A stretch of 53,632 nucleotides of DNA from Gammaproteobacteria bacterium (GCA_027013145.1 JALUXX010000037.1:1-53632); one strand, 5' to 3'; counted from the stretch's first letter, positions 18,004-26,988 are shown. Program-made: numbers and translations. The notes: generated by a model from the sequence alone, not told the origin.

Positions 18004-19071
18004 TCAGGCCGTCTGTGCAAAGTACTCTTCGAACGCGATCCAGCCGCGGCGCAACGTACGATCCTCGCGCGCCCGCGGCGTGTCCCAGCACCGGTCCAGG
18101 AAGGCCCGCCGCTCCACGGCCCGGCCGATGCTCTCCTCGTACTGGTCCCTGACGTCCTCCTCGAACTCCGCGAGCGCGTCGGAACCCTGCGCCGCGAAGT
18201 CCGCGGCCGCCGCGCCGGCACGCTCGCCCGACACCACCGCGGCGGCGATGCCGGCGCCGGTGATCGGGTGGGTGAGACCGGCGGCGTCGCCGACGAACAT
18301 CACCCTACCCGCGACCAATGCGGGGCGCAAGCCGCCCACGGGGATCGGCCCGCCGGTGCGCGCGAGGATCCGGGTGCCGACCGTCCCGGTGTCCACGAGC
18401 CGGCGATGGAGCCGATCCAGCGGCGTCTTGAGATCCGCATCGACCCGGTCGCGGTAGGCCCCGAGCCCGACGTTGGCGACCTCCCCCTTCGGGAACAGCC
18501 AGCCGTACCCGCCGGGGTATTCGTCCGAGAGCCAGATGTCCGTATCCGCATAGGGAATTTGCAGCGGCACCGTATACTGGCGCGTGTGCACGATCGGCAA
18601 CGGCGCGAGCCCGAGCAGTCGCGCGACGGTCGATCGCGGCCCGTCCGCAGCGATCAGCACCTCGTAGCCGACCTCGAACGCCCCTCCAGGCCCGGCCAGG
18701 GAGGCCGTACGGCGCTGCGGATCGAGTGCGCACAGGCGCACCGCCTCCCGCAGTCGCGCGCCGGCGGCGCGCGCCCGCTCCGCGATGGCGCGATCGAAGC
18801 GTGCACGATCGATCATGATGCCCGGAAACGGCGTCGCCTCGCGGGCGCCCGATGGCAGGACGCTGTGCATGCCGGTGATGCGCTGGACCGCGACGCCGTC
18901 GGCGGCGTACGCGGCGAGCGGCGCGGGAATGAACTCCGCGCATTGGACCGGCTCGCCGATGCGGCGGTTGCGCTCCACGCCCAGGACCCGGCACCCGCCT
19001 GCGGCCGCGGTCCGCGCGGCGCTCGCGCCCGCGGGCCCGAGCCCGATCACCAGCACGTCGACGCGTTCCAC
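18004..19071 (-). CDS. lipT: LipT-like FAD-dependent oxidoreductase (geranylgeranyl-reductase family)
   Basis: About 355 residues with an N-terminal Rossmann FAD motif VLVIGLGPAGASAA. The mid-protein fingerprint is LIAADGPRSTVARLLGL, and the second FAD-site motif is VMFVGDAAGLTHPITGAGI. This architecture is that of the geranylgeranyl reductase/FixC group. LipT homologues sit in lipoate-assembly gene sets of sHdr organisms and are thought to supply electrons. No ATG is available; GTG 19071 starts just before the Rossmann strand. GTG 19122 would overlap the lplA stop and add 17 residues. Neighbours are lplA and lipS2. Confidence 0.8.
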   Translation of the reverse strand: MERVDVLVIGLGPAGASAARTAAAGGCRVLGVERNRRIGEPVQCAEFIPAPLAAYAADGVAVQRITGMHSVLPSGAREATPFPGIMIDRARFDRAIAERARAAGARLREAVRLCALDPQRRTASLAGPGGAFEVGYEVLIAADGPRSTVARLLGLAPLPIVHTRQYTVPLQIPYADTDIWLSDEYPGGYGWLFPKGEVANVGLGAYRDRVDADLKTPLDRLHRRLVDTGTVGTRILARTGGPIPVGGLRPALVAGRVMFVGDAAGLTHPITGAGIAAAVVSGERAGAAAADFAAQGSDALAEFEEDVRDQYEESIGRAVERRAFLDRCWDTPRAREDRTLRRGWIAFEEYFAQTA

Positions 19072-19114
19072 CGCCGCCCCCCGCCCCGTCTCCGGCGCGA
19101 CCCCGCCGCCGGCG

Positions 19115-20218
19115 TCACCCACGGCCGGTGCCGGCGACGGCCGCCGCGGGCGCGGCGAGGGCGCGTTCGACCACGGTGGCGAAATCCGCCGGGGCGAGGT
19201 GGAGCATCTGCACCGGATAGGCGGCGAAAAACTCTTCGATGCGTGCCCGTACGTCCGCGCACGGCGCGTCCTTGAGGGCCGCCTCGAGGTCCGGGACCAT
19301 CCGCGCCGGAGTGACGAAGAAGTCGCCGGTGATCCACAACTGGGTGATCCGCCGCGCATCCGGATCCAGGCACACATGGGCGCGCAACAGCCCGCCCCGG
19401 GTTCGATGGACGCCTGCGCGCACGCCCGACCCCGTCGGCGCATGGTCGCGCTGATAGACCCATTCGGGCGCGGCGATCTGCGCGTGTGCCGCGCGCAGGC
19501 GGCGCTCCTCCTCGGGACTCAGACCGGCCGGCTCGAAGGCGACGCCGAAGGCCGTGCCGAAGGCCGCGGCCAGGGCCTCCTGCACCGCCGCGAGCGGCGG
19601 CGCCCGCCCCCCGAGCAGTTCGCGCAGGCTGGTGACACGCTCGCGCGCGGAGCGCAGCGCCTTGTCGGATAGCTTCTCCGCCGGGACCCGCAGCACGCGC
19701 AGCATGCGCTCGAGGTCGAAGTCGACGAGCACGGTGCCCTGATAGAGGAGCGAGTCGCCGTCGAAGGCCCCGCCGGTCCCCGAGATCTTGCGCCCGTCGA
19801 CCTCGATGTCGTTGCGCGGGCGAAACCGGGCGTCGACTCCGAGGCGCCGCAGACCCTCCGCGGCCGCCTCGCAGATACGCGCCGCCACGGCCCCCATGTC
19901 GGCGCTGCCGGCGGCCGCCTTGTCCAGGTACAGCTCCCAGCCGATCTGACTCGGATCGAAGTAGATCGCGCCCCCGCCGGTGATACGCCGCTGGATCTCG
20001 ATCCCCTCGCGCCCGCAGTAGTCCGTGCGCAGCTCCTGGCGCACGCTCTGGTGGAACCCCACCAGGGCCGACGGCGTGAAGCGCAGGAAGCGCAGGGTAT
20101 GGGGCGAGAAGCCTTCCTGATGCGCCTCGAGCAGCGTGCGGTTGAGGGCGATATTCTCCGCCGCCCCGCGCAGCCCGGTATCGAGGAGCCGCCAGCGATC
20201 GCGGCGGCCGGCGCTCAT
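19115..20218 (-). CDS. lplA: Lipoate-protein ligase of sLpl(AB) type
   Basis: A 367-residue BPL/LplA-family enzyme. The nucleotide/lipoate loop RRITGGGAIYFD is at residues 77-88, and the conserved lysine is in NDIEVDGRKISGTGG (Lys144). The catalytic domain is followed from about residue 245 by an accessory domain (GVHRTRGGLLRAHVCLDPD and LWITGDFFV), matching the fused LplA-LplB form found with sHdr. It is expected to attach octanoate or lipoate to LbpA. Its ATG overlaps the lipS1 stop by 4 bp. The lbpA genes lie just upstream in the same operon. Confidence 0.88.
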   Translation of the reverse strand: MSAGRRDRWRLLDTGLRGAAENIALNRTLLEAHQEGFSPHTLRFLRFTPSALVGFHQSVRQELRTDYCGREGIEIQRRITGGGAIYFDPSQIGWELYLDKAAAGSADMGAVAARICEAAAEGLRRLGVDARFRPRNDIEVDGRKISGTGGAFDGDSLLYQGTVLVDFDLERMLRVLRVPAEKLSDKALRSARERVTSLRELLGGRAPPLAAVQEALAAAFGTAFGVAFEPAGLSPEEERRLRAAHAQIAAPEWVYQRDHAPTGSGVRAGVHRTRGGLLRAHVCLDPDARRITQLWITGDFFVTPARMVPDLEAALKDAPCADVRARIEEFFAAYPVQMLHLAPADFATVVERALAAPAAAVAGTGRG

Positions 20219-21372
20219 CGCCCGCCGCCGGCCGCGGTGGCGGGTTCGCTCACCACCGGGATACGGCCGAGTCCGGTCCCGCCACGGCGGGCGCGCTCGT
20301 CGGCGAGAATCGTTTCCAGGTCCACCTCGACGCCGCCCGCCCCGTCGAGCGCCATGACCTCGTCGCCGACGACGATCGAACAGCAGGCCGGCGTGACCCG
20401 CACCCGGCGCCCCAGCCGCGCGGCCAGCTCCACGGTACCGTCCGAGGGGTGGGCGATGCCGTTGAGACCCGCCAGCACCGCATAGGCGTCGATCTGCACC
20501 TTGGTCGTCCCCGGCGGGCGGGCGCAACCCAACAGCAGGGGCAGGCCCGGCAGGGCGGTGCGCGCGTCGAAGAAGAAGCGACCCACCGCGCCCGCGTCGG
20601 GGGTCGCGAAGGGGCGTTTGGCGGGCGCGTAGAACGGCATCACCACCACCAGCACCAGCGCCGCGGGACGGTGGCGGCGGACCATCGCCAGGGCCTCCCA
20701 CTCGCCGAGCAGCCGTCCGTAATGCAGGCCGACGACGATATGCGGCACGACCTTCATGCGGGTGGCCACCAGGGCCTCGAGAGAGCGTTCGAAGTCCTCC
20801 ACCCGGCGGCGCAGGTGATAGACCTGGGTCACGGTCTCCTGCGCCCCGATCACGTCCATCATCGCGGCGTCGATCCCCGACTGTTCCATACACCGGGCGA
20901 TGTCGTCGTCGACCAGCGCGGTGTGCAGCGCGATGCGGAAATCCGGGAACTCGTCCTTGATGCGGCGGATCGTGGAGTAATACGGGCCGTACTCCACCTC
21001 GTTGCGGTGGTTGGAGCCCCCCGTCAGGAGCATGCCGCGCGCACCCTCGGCGATCACCTCGTTGGCGACCCGCCACAGATCCTCCGGCGTACGCGCCGGA
21101 ATCATCGGCTCGAGGATCTTCGCCTTGCAGTGATCGCACTGGAGCTTGCAGTCGCCCGCGGTGATCGATACCGCCGGCCAGGCGTTCTTCCCGCAGCCGG
21201 AGATCTCCGAGGTCTGGAAGCTCTTGAAGGTCGGGGTGTAGAAGTGGATCGCACCCGCGCCGGGACCCGTCTGCGCCGCGTGTGCCGCCTGCAGGTCGGC
21301 GATCAGGCCGCGCTCCAGGGGCACGTCCTCGAGAGACTCGACGCGGCGTGCGATCTCGTACCAGTCGCTCAT
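20215..21372 (-). CDS. lipS1: Radical SAM protein LipS1 (sulfur insertion for lipoate)
   Basis: A 385-residue radical SAM protein with the triad CKLQCDHC (Cys75, Cys79, Cys82). Further features are a GARGMLLTGGSNH glycine-rich segment, an isolated Cys in EISGCGKNAW, and late cysteines (LLLGCARPPG and VTPACCSI) that could ligate an auxiliary cluster. It is paired with LipS2 in the same operon. Together they are expected to convert octanoyl-LbpA to lipoyl-LbpA. ATG 21372 is used; ATG 21378 is equally possible. It lies 46 bp after lbpA2 and overlaps lplA by 4 bp. Confidence 0.87.
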   Translation of the reverse strand: MSDWYEIARRVESLEDVPLERGLIADLQAAHAAQTGPGAGAIHFYTPTFKSFQTSEISGCGKNAWPAVSITAGDCKLQCDHCKAKILEPMIPARTPEDLWRVANEVIAEGARGMLLTGGSNHRNEVEYGPYYSTIRRIKDEFPDFRIALHTALVDDDIARCMEQSGIDAAMMDVIGAQETVTQVYHLRRRVEDFERSLEALVATRMKVVPHIVVGLHYGRLLGEWEALAMVRRHRPAALVLVVVMPFYAPAKRPFATPDAGAVGRFFFDARTALPGLPLLLGCARPPGTTKVQIDAYAVLAGLNGIAHPSDGTVELAARLGRRVRVTPACCSIVVGDEVMALDGAGGVEVDLETILADERARRGGTGLGRIPVVSEPATAAGGGR

Positions 21373-21418
21373 GCTCATGCCCCGGGCCCGGCGGCGGCGC
21401 ATCCGCCGCCGGCGCCGC

Positions 21419-21856
21419 TCAGCAGCCGCCGAAGCCCTCGGCCTCCATCTTGGCCTCGAAGGCCGCGAGCGCGTCGGCGCCGGTCTTGAGGTCGGCGGAA
21501 TCGGCGTCCCAGTCCGCGGGCTTGATCTTGACCAGCCAGCCGCCGCCGTAGGGATCTTCGTTGATCAGCGAAGGCTTGGCGGCCACCGCGTCGTTGATCG
21601 CCGTGATCTCCCCCGCCACCGGCGCCTTGGCCGGACCCACCCACTTGCCCGATTCGACGGTGGTGCAGGACTTGTCCTTCTTGACGTCCTTGCCGACCTT
21701 CTTCGGCGTATAGGAGACGATCTGCCCGGCCAGCGAGGCCGCATATGCGGTCAGGCCGACGGTCACCGTGCCGTCGCTCTCCCGCCGCGCCCAGACGTTG
21801 TTCTCGACGTTGTAGAAGAGATCCTCCGGGAAGTTGCAACCACGTACGGCGCCCAT
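21419..21856 (-). CDS. lbpA2: Lipoate-binding protein LbpA2 (GcvH-like)
   Basis: A 145-residue GcvH-like lipoyl protein. The lipoylated lysine is Lys71 in the motif TTVESGKWVGP. It has an N-terminal Cys in VRGCNFPEDLFY, a lysine-rich loop (PKKVGKDVKKDK), and a C-terminal tail ending in FGGC. In the sHdr pathway the lipoyl group is thought to carry sulfur intermediates, unlike glycine-cleavage GcvH. GAGGAGGCAGAG precedes ATG 21856. The dsrE-like gene is directly upstream and lipS1 downstream, so substrate and loading enzymes are co-encoded. Confidence 0.9.
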   Translation of the reverse strand: MGAVRGCNFPEDLFYNVENNVWARRESDGTVTVGLTAYAASLAGQIVSYTPKKVGKDVKKDKSCTTVESGKWVGPAKAPVAGEITAINDAVAAKPSLINEDPYGGGWLVKIKPADWDADSADLKTGADALAAFEAKMEAEGFGGC

Positions 21857-21936
21857 CTCTGCCTCCTCAGTCGGATTGTCGTCATACCCAGTCGGCCCCG
21901 CCGCGAAACGGCGCGGCGCCCCGTCGCTGCGGGCCG

Positions 21937-22338
21937 TCAGAAGGAAAATACTTTGTTACAGGACAGGATCAGTTCGGCGAGTGTCCCTGCCCTGGAAACG
22001 TGGTCAACCTCGCCGATCAGGGCGGAATCTGCGTCGATTCTATACCCCGGCAAAGCGGGTTGGCAAACGTGCAGGATGACCCCGGCGCGCTTGGCGTCGC
22101 GGATGAAATCGATGATACGCTTACCCCCCTCCATGGCCGTCAGATTCTCCGCCACGCCCTTCTCCATCAGGCGCACACCCTCCATGGTGAAGAAGATGTG
22201 CACCTGCGCATCCATCGCCGCCAACAGCGAACCGAGATAGAACGGCGTCGCACAGCGCTCCCGCGCGCTCGGCCCGCTCGTCATGATGATGACGACGATC
22301 TGGTCGCCGTCGACGTCGAGCTGCGGATCGTCCGGCAT
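21937..22338 (-). CDS. dsrE3: DsrE-family sulfur carrier (DsrE3-like)
   Basis: A 133-residue DsrE/DsrF-fold protein. The start DQIVVIIMTSGPSARERCAT forms the first strand and helix, and the conserved cysteine is Cys92 in VILHVCQPALPG, at the end of a strand where DsrE3-type sulfur carriers hold it. A further Cys lies near the C-terminus (LILSCNKVFSF). Sulfurtransferases of this type pass sulfane sulfur along with TusA to the sHdr complex. ATG 22338 has GGAGGG 5 nt upstream; ATG 22356 is weaker. Exact DsrE subtype is not certain from sequence alone. Confidence 0.8.
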   Translation of the reverse strand: MPDDPQLDVDGDQIVVIIMTSGPSARERCATPFYLGSLLAAMDAQVHIFFTMEGVRLMEKGVAENLTAMEGGKRIIDFIRDAKRAGVILHVCQPALPGYRIDADSALIGEVDHVSRAGTLAELILSCNKVFSF

Positions 22339-22384
22339 GGCACCCTCCAGCGGCATCGCAGGTCCGGCCCCGCCCGGTTCGGCG

Positions 22385-22885
22385 GGCACCCGTAAGGCGG
22401 GCCTTGGCCCGCCGGCGTCGTCCGACCCGAACGATTTACACCGATCCACGGCGTCGGCCCGCAGGCCGGGCAAGCCCGGCCCTACAACCGCCAGCGACGT
22501 CCGGCATCGGGATATCCGTCCGCGGGCGGCGCCCTTCGAAAAACAGAGGAAGGCGCCATGGAATCCACGGAACCCACGGACCGGTTTCATTCTTTCCGTG
22601 CGTTCCGTGGGGTCCGTGGCCTCTCCCTGCGACCTCGGCCGGGCAACCCCGGCCCTACCCCGTGTCCCACGCCGACCCGGACACCCGTGGGACGGGCCTT
22701 GGCCCGCCGGCGACGTTTAACCCAAACCACATCGGTCCGATCACCGGCGTCGGCCGGGCAACCCCGGCCCTACCCCGTGTCCCACGCCGACCCGGGCACC
22801 CGTGGGACGGGCCTTGGCCCGCCGGCGTGACCCAAACGATTTCACACCGATCCACGGCGTCGGCCGGGCAAGCCCGGCCCTACGT
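22385..22885. repeat. Family-A repeat island inside the sHdr/lip cluster
   Basis: Several copies of GGGCCTTGGCCCGCCGGCG and CGTCGGCCGGGCAAGCCCGG-type hairpins fill most of the 541-bp gap between the dsrE-like gene and lbpA1. Two GTGGGACGGGCCTTGGCCCG starts are 115 bp apart (22687 and 22802). A family-C fragment lies at 22555-22625. The outer end supplies the stop codon of lbpA1 (22880-22882). Confidence 0.85.
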
Positions 22886-23326
22886 CGGTTCGCGCCGGCA
22901 GTGGATATCCTCGCTGCGCGCCCGCGCGCAATACCCCTCGCGTGCCGCATCGCCGGTGAGAAATTCCGCCAGCGCCGCTTCGGCGCCGGCGCTCGCGCGC
23001 ACGCGCGCCACCCAGGCGCCGTAGGGGTCGGAGTTCAGGAGCCCGGGGCGCTCCAGCACCTCGGCGTTGCCCTCCACGATTTCACAGTCGAAGAAGTTCG
23101 GGATCGGGCCCGCCCACTTACCGCTTTCGATCGTCGCCACCGGCTTCCCGGGCGGGCGCCGCGTGCCGGGTCGGCGCACGCGCACATGCAGGATCCTGCC
23201 GGCGATCGTCTGCGAGAGGTCTGTCATGCCCACCGTCAGGGTACCGTCGGATTCCCTGCGCACCCAGATCTGGAATTCCGCGTCGTAGTAGAGTTCGGGG
23301 CGGAACTCGCAGCCGTTGCAATCCAT
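22880..23326 (-). CDS. lbpA1: Lipoate-binding protein LbpA1 (GcvH-like)
   Basis: A 148-residue GcvH-like protein with the lipoyl lysine Lys70 in ATIESGKWAGP. It differs from LbpA2 in an N-terminal CxxC (MDCNGCEF) and an Arg/Pro-rich loop where LbpA2 is Lys-rich. Its C-terminus carries extra Cys residues (EGYCARARSEDIHC). The last codon is followed by TAG contributed by the end of a palindromic repeat, so the C-terminus may have been reset by the insertion. It follows hdrB2 by 33 bp, and two LbpA paralogues in one locus suggest different partners. Confidence 0.88.
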   Translation of the reverse strand: MDCNGCEFRPELYYDAEFQIWVRRESDGTLTVGMTDLSQTIAGRILHVRVRRPGTRRPPGKPVATIESGKWAGPIPNFFDCEIVEGNAEVLERPGLLNSDPYGAWVARVRASAGAEAALAEFLTGDAAREGYCARARSEDIHCRREPT

Positions 23327-23359
23327 GAGGATGGCGTCCCCTGCCCGCGTGCGGCGGGC

Positions 23360-24271
23360 TCAGATCACGCCTTTGTCCTTCAGGAAGTCGATCGAGTCGC
23401 TGACGTTCTCGTGGATCCCGAGCTTGCGCGCGGACAGCCCCATCGCCAGTCCCAGGAGCTGCGTGAAGTAGATGACCTTGACCTGCGTCTTGATGCCGAA
23501 CTCCTTCTCGGCCCGGACCTGGTGCATCTCCAGCCCCGAATGGCAGGTGGGACACTCGGTGGCGATGACTTCGGCGCCCGAGTCCTCCGCCGACTGCAGC
23601 AGGTTCAGCACGAGCTGCGTCGAGGTGTCCGCGTCGGAGAGCGTATGGGCCCCGCCGCAGCACGCCGTCTTGAGCGGATAGTCGACGTTCACCGCGCCGG
23701 CCGCTGCCAGCAGATCGTCCATGAAATGCGGCTGATAGCTCGACTCCGAGCCCGGCCCCTGGTCCTTTTCGGGGAAGATCTGGCGCGGGCGGGTATACAT
23801 GCAACCGTAGTAGTTGGCGATCTTGATGCCGTTGAGACTCTTGGTGAGCCGCTGCTTGATACCCTCCGGCCCGAGTTCCTCCATGAGCCACTCGAGCAGG
23901 TGCAGCGTGCGCACGTCGCCCTTGTAGACGGGGTCGTCGGCCTTGCGCGCGAGATCCTGGACGGTCTCCATCGCCTGCTCGGAGGTCGCCAGCTCGAACT
24001 CGGCCTTCTTGAGATTGTGATAGCAGCCGTTGCAGGGCGCCATGACGGCGTCGAGACCCATCTGCTCGCTGGCGATCGCGAGATTGCGCGCGGAGAGGTA
24101 GGTCTGGAGCATCGGATGGACGTTCTTGACCTCCATCGCCCCGCAGCAGTTGTAGTCGCGCAGGTTGACCATGTCGAGGTCGAGCGCCTTGACCAGGGCG
24201 CGGGTCGAACGATCGTACGGCCCGCCCGAACCCTCGAGTGCACATCCCGGATAGTAGGCCACCTTGGTCAT
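23360..24271 (-). CDS. shdrB2: sHdrB2, CCG-domain subunit
   Basis: A 303-residue HdrB-like protein with two CCG domains. The Cys motifs are YYPGCALEG, YNCCGAMEV, APCNGC, then YYGCMYTRP, TACCGGAHT and TECPTCHSGLEM. In methanogen HdrB these bind noncubane [4Fe-4S] clusters. In the sHdr complex they are thought to act on sulfane-sulfur or disulfide substrates in the cytoplasm. Its ATG shares one base with the hdrC2 stop (TAATG), so the two are translationally coupled. It is the last core sHdr subunit of the operon. Confidence 0.9.
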   Translation of the reverse strand: MTKVAYYPGCALEGSGGPYDRSTRALVKALDLDMVNLRDYNCCGAMEVKNVHPMLQTYLSARNLAIASEQMGLDAVMAPCNGCYHNLKKAEFELATSEQAMETVQDLARKADDPVYKGDVRTLHLLEWLMEELGPEGIKQRLTKSLNGIKIANYYGCMYTRPRQIFPEKDQGPGSESSYQPHFMDDLLAAAGAVNVDYPLKTACCGGAHTLSDADTSTQLVLNLLQSAEDSGAEVIATECPTCHSGLEMHQVRAEKEFGIKTQVKVIYFTQLLGLAMGLSARKLGIHENVSDSIDFLKDKGVI

Positions 24272-25023
24272 TACGCCGCCTCCTTCGCCTGCCGGGCCTG
24301 CTGCCGGCGCTCGCGCGCCTCGGCCTCCTGCTGTTCCACGAACTCGCGCAACACCTTCCCCGTGCGACCCCAGGAGCGCGTCCGCGGTGTGAACACGAAG
24401 TTCATACCCATGCGGAACAGGTGCGCGAACGGGAGGTGTTTGATCATCCGGGTCGTGAAGGCCGTGAGCCATTCCTGGATCAGGGGCTGCTTGGTCTTCT
24501 TGAAAAAGCCCATGATGACGTGCGCATCCTCGATCCGCCCGGTCCGCTCGACCTGTTCCCAGAACTCTTCGTCGAACAGATGCGAGGGCTTGACTTCAGT
24601 GTGCCCCTCGTCCTCGAGCCAGTGGGCCAGCGCCTTCATCACTCCTTCCGGGCGCACATCCTTGGGGCAGATGTTGGTGCACTTGTTGCATGAGACGCAT
24701 TGCCAGATGATGTCCTTGTCTTTGATGATCTCGTCCTTGAGGCCGAGCCGCGTCAGGTAGATCCAGTAGCGCGGATTGAAATCGGTGTTCACCGCGTACA
24801 TCGTGCAGGAGTTGGTGCACGAGCCGCACTGCCAGCAACGGTGCACGTTCTCGCCGCCGCCGTAGCTCTGAATGATCTTCTCGAAATCGTCGTCGTAGTC
24901 CGCGATGTAGCGCGGCTTGATCATGGTGTTCCAGTGACCGGACACGTCGACGCCGTCGACCACCAACGAGTCGTGCTCCATGATCCGGTCGGCGTCGATC
25001 AGCGACTTCTCGTGAATTGCCAT
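24271..25023 (-). CDS. shdrC2: sHdrC2, iron-sulfur electron-transfer subunit
   Basis: A 250-residue HdrC-like protein. Two ferredoxin-type cluster motifs are visible: CWQCGSCTNSC (residues 63-73) and CVSCNKCTNICP (109-120). The C-terminal part is helical and ends in a charged coiled segment (FVEQQEAEARERRQQARQ). It transfers electrons between the HdrA flavin and the CCG subunits. GGAGAG precedes ATG 25023. It lies between shdrH and shdrB2 in the conserved order. Confidence 0.9.
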   Translation of the reverse strand: MAIHEKSLIDADRIMEHDSLVVDGVDVSGHWNTMIKPRYIADYDDDFEKIIQSYGGGENVHRCWQCGSCTNSCTMYAVNTDFNPRYWIYLTRLGLKDEIIKDKDIIWQCVSCNKCTNICPKDVRPEGVMKALAHWLEDEGHTEVKPSHLFDEEFWEQVERTGRIEDAHVIMGFFKKTKQPLIQEWLTAFTTRMIKHLPFAHLFRMGMNFVFTPRTRSWGRTGKVLREFVEQQEAEARERRQQARQAKEAA

Positions 25024-25070
25024 CGTGCTCTCCGTAACTCCAGGCCGCGCCCCGGTCCCGGGGTCCGCCG

Positions 25071-25952
25071 CTAGTGCACCGTAGCCCTTTTCGCCCGCGA
25101 TCGCCCCCCGCGCCGGTGCGGGTCGATCCCCAGCATCTTGGCGACGAACTCGAGCGGGTCGTTACGCGCCCCCAGCTCGGCCGCGAACACCCCGACGCCT
25201 TTCGCCATGTCCTGCACGTAGTCCGCGTACGCCTTGGCCAGCAAGAGATCGATCAGGAACGGGACGTCGCGGTAGTAGCCCTCCTCGGACAGAAAACCGG
25301 CGATGTCCCGCCGCGCGCCTTCGAACATCTCCGGCCGGCCGTCGAGCGGGATGTTGCGCATCGTATCGTTACCGCGTACCAGCTCGCGCAACGCGCCCGA
25401 CATCGTGTTCACGTCCCACACCCACCGGCTCATGAGCGGATACTGCACCGGCTCGCGATAGTGCAGCAGCTCCGCCCCGAAATCCCAGGCCGCGCGGGCC
25501 TCTTTCGCACCCTTGACCCCCAGCGCCCCCGCGAAGCCCTCCAGGCGTTCCGCCAGCGGCGCCTCTCCGTACAGCAGCTCGCGTATCGCCGCGGCGATGC
25601 GGTCGAGGTCCAGCCCCTGGAACGCCCCCGGAAGACGCCGCCGCGCGGTGAAAACGGTCTCCAGCAGCGCGTCGAGTCCCTCCTGATCGATCGTCCCGAG
25701 CGCCTCCGGCGCCAGCAGGCGCGCAAACAGCTCATGCTTGCGGGTCAGCGCCTCCAGAAACGGCGCCAATCCCGCCGTACCGGCGTCGTCATCGCCCGTA
25801 CCGGCATCCGCCGCCTGGGCGGACTCTTCCTGCAACGCTGCGAGCTTGCGCGCACAGATCGCGCGGTCCAGCGCGAGCGGCAGCGGCGCCGGATCGATCG
25901 CGTCGCGTGCCGCCGGGGCGGCCTCAGCCGGCTTTTTTCCGAGCCAGAGCAT
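25071..25952 (-). CDS. shdrH: Conserved sHdr-cluster protein of unknown role (hyp / sHdrH position)
   Basis: A 293-residue, mostly helical protein with no recognised catalytic motif and no membrane segment. In type-I sHdr loci a conserved hypothetical sits exactly between hdrA and hdrC2, and this one does too. The start MLWLGKKPAEAAPA at 25952 overlaps the end of shdrA by 29 bp. The middle segment LLHYREPVQYPLMSRWVWDVN is a tryptophan-rich conserved-looking block. Function is unknown; a structural or assembly role in the complex is inference. Confidence 0.75.
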   Translation of the reverse strand: MLWLGKKPAEAAPAARDAIDPAPLPLALDRAICARKLAALQEESAQAADAGTGDDDAGTAGLAPFLEALTRKHELFARLLAPEALGTIDQEGLDALLETVFTARRRLPGAFQGLDLDRIAAAIRELLYGEAPLAERLEGFAGALGVKGAKEARAAWDFGAELLHYREPVQYPLMSRWVWDVNTMSGALRELVRGNDTMRNIPLDGRPEMFEGARRDIAGFLSEEGYYRDVPFLIDLLLAKAYADYVQDMAKGVGVFAAELGARNDPLEFVAKMLGIDPHRRGGRSRAKRATVH

Positions 25953-26988
25953 GCAGTTCCGCGATCGCCCGGGCCGCTGCGGCGTGGCCCTGCGAGATCG
26001 AATCGTCGATCGTCTCCGGTGCGTAGCACGAACCGGCGGCGAAGACACCGCGTCGCGTCGTCCCGCACGTGCTCGTGTAGAACTCGGCCCGATCGATGAA
26101 CCCGTGCTTCTCCAAGCCCACGCCGAAGACCTTGGAGATCTCGGGATTGTCCTCGTTGGGATCCATGCCGATGGCGTGCACGACGATGTCGAACGGGATG
26201 ACGATCGGGCGCTTGACCAGCGTATCCTCGCCCTTCACCAGCAGACGGCCGTCGCCGGACGTCGTGACCTCGGCGATCCGTGCCTTGACGAACTTGGTCT
26301 TGAACTCTTCCTGCGACTTCCAGTAGAACTTGTCCTCGTAGAGGCCGAAGGTACGGATGTCCATGTAGTAGATGAAGACGTCCGTCGTCGGGGACAGCTC
26401 CTTGATCTCCATCGCGAGATTCGTGGAGACGGTGCAACAGATCTTGGAGCACCACTCGCGTCCGATCTGACGGTCGCGCGAACCGACGCACAACAGGATC
26501 GCCACGCGCTCGGGGACGCGCCCGTCCGAGGGACAGAAGATCTTACCCCCCGCCACCATCTGCTCCATCTGGGTGGTCGTGAGCACGTCCTCGTAGGTCC
26601 CGAAACCCCACTCCGGCTTGTTGATCGAGTCGAAATGCGTGAAGCCGGTCGCAAGGATGGCCGCGCCCGCTTTCACGTGTTCGCCGTTGCTCAGCGTGGC
26701 CGTGAAATCGCCCGGCTCGCCTTCGAACCCGGTCACCTTGGTGCCCTTGAACACGGTCGTGGAGGCGTCCTGCTCCACCCGCGCGACCATGCGGCCGATG
26801 GCGTCCTTGGCCCACTCGCCGGAGGGGACCAGTTTGGCGTAGCCGGAGAGAATCGGCGCCCCGCCGAGGACGTCCTCTTTCTCGACGACGACCGGGCGGA
26901 AACCGGCCGCGGCAATGCTCGCGGCTGCAGACAGGCCGGCCGGACCGGCGCCGACCACGAGGACGGTATCGGAAGCGTCTCCTTGCAT
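25924..26988 (-). CDS. shdrA: sHdrA, FAD-dependent electron-bifurcation-type subunit
   Basis: A 354-residue short HdrA. The FAD Rossmann motif VLVVGAGPAGLSAA is at residues 9-22. Conserved cysteines are in LLCVGSRDRQIGREWCSKICC, which fits a cluster site. The late FAD-contact segment is GVFAAGSCYAPETIDDSISQG. The N-terminal ferredoxin and extra domains of methanogen HdrA are absent, as expected for the sulfur-oxidiser type. ATG 26988 shares one base with the shdrB1 stop (TAATG). It is the flavin centre of the sHdr complex. Confidence 0.92.
   Translation of the reverse strand: MQGDASDTVLVVGAGPAGLSAAASIAAAGFRPVVVEKEDVLGGAPILSGYAKLVPSGEWAKDAIGRMVARVEQDASTTVFKGTKVTGFEGEPGDFTATLSNGEHVKAGAAILATGFTHFDSINKPEWGFGTYEDVLTTTQMEQMVAGGKIFCPSDGRVPERVAILLCVGSRDRQIGREWCSKICCTVSTNLAMEIKELSPTTDVFIYYMDIRTFGLYEDKFYWKSQEEFKTKFVKARIAEVTTSGDGRLLVKGEDTLVKRPIVIPFDIVVHAIGMDPNEDNPEISKVFGVGLEKHGFIDRAEFYTSTCGTTRRGVFAAGSCYAPETIDDSISQGHAAAARAIAELHALARKKAG

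Noticed and set aside
22283-22960. Several short proteins rich in RPTPVGRALARR-like repeats
   Set aside because: They are translations of the palindromic family-A repeats and recur wherever the repeats do.
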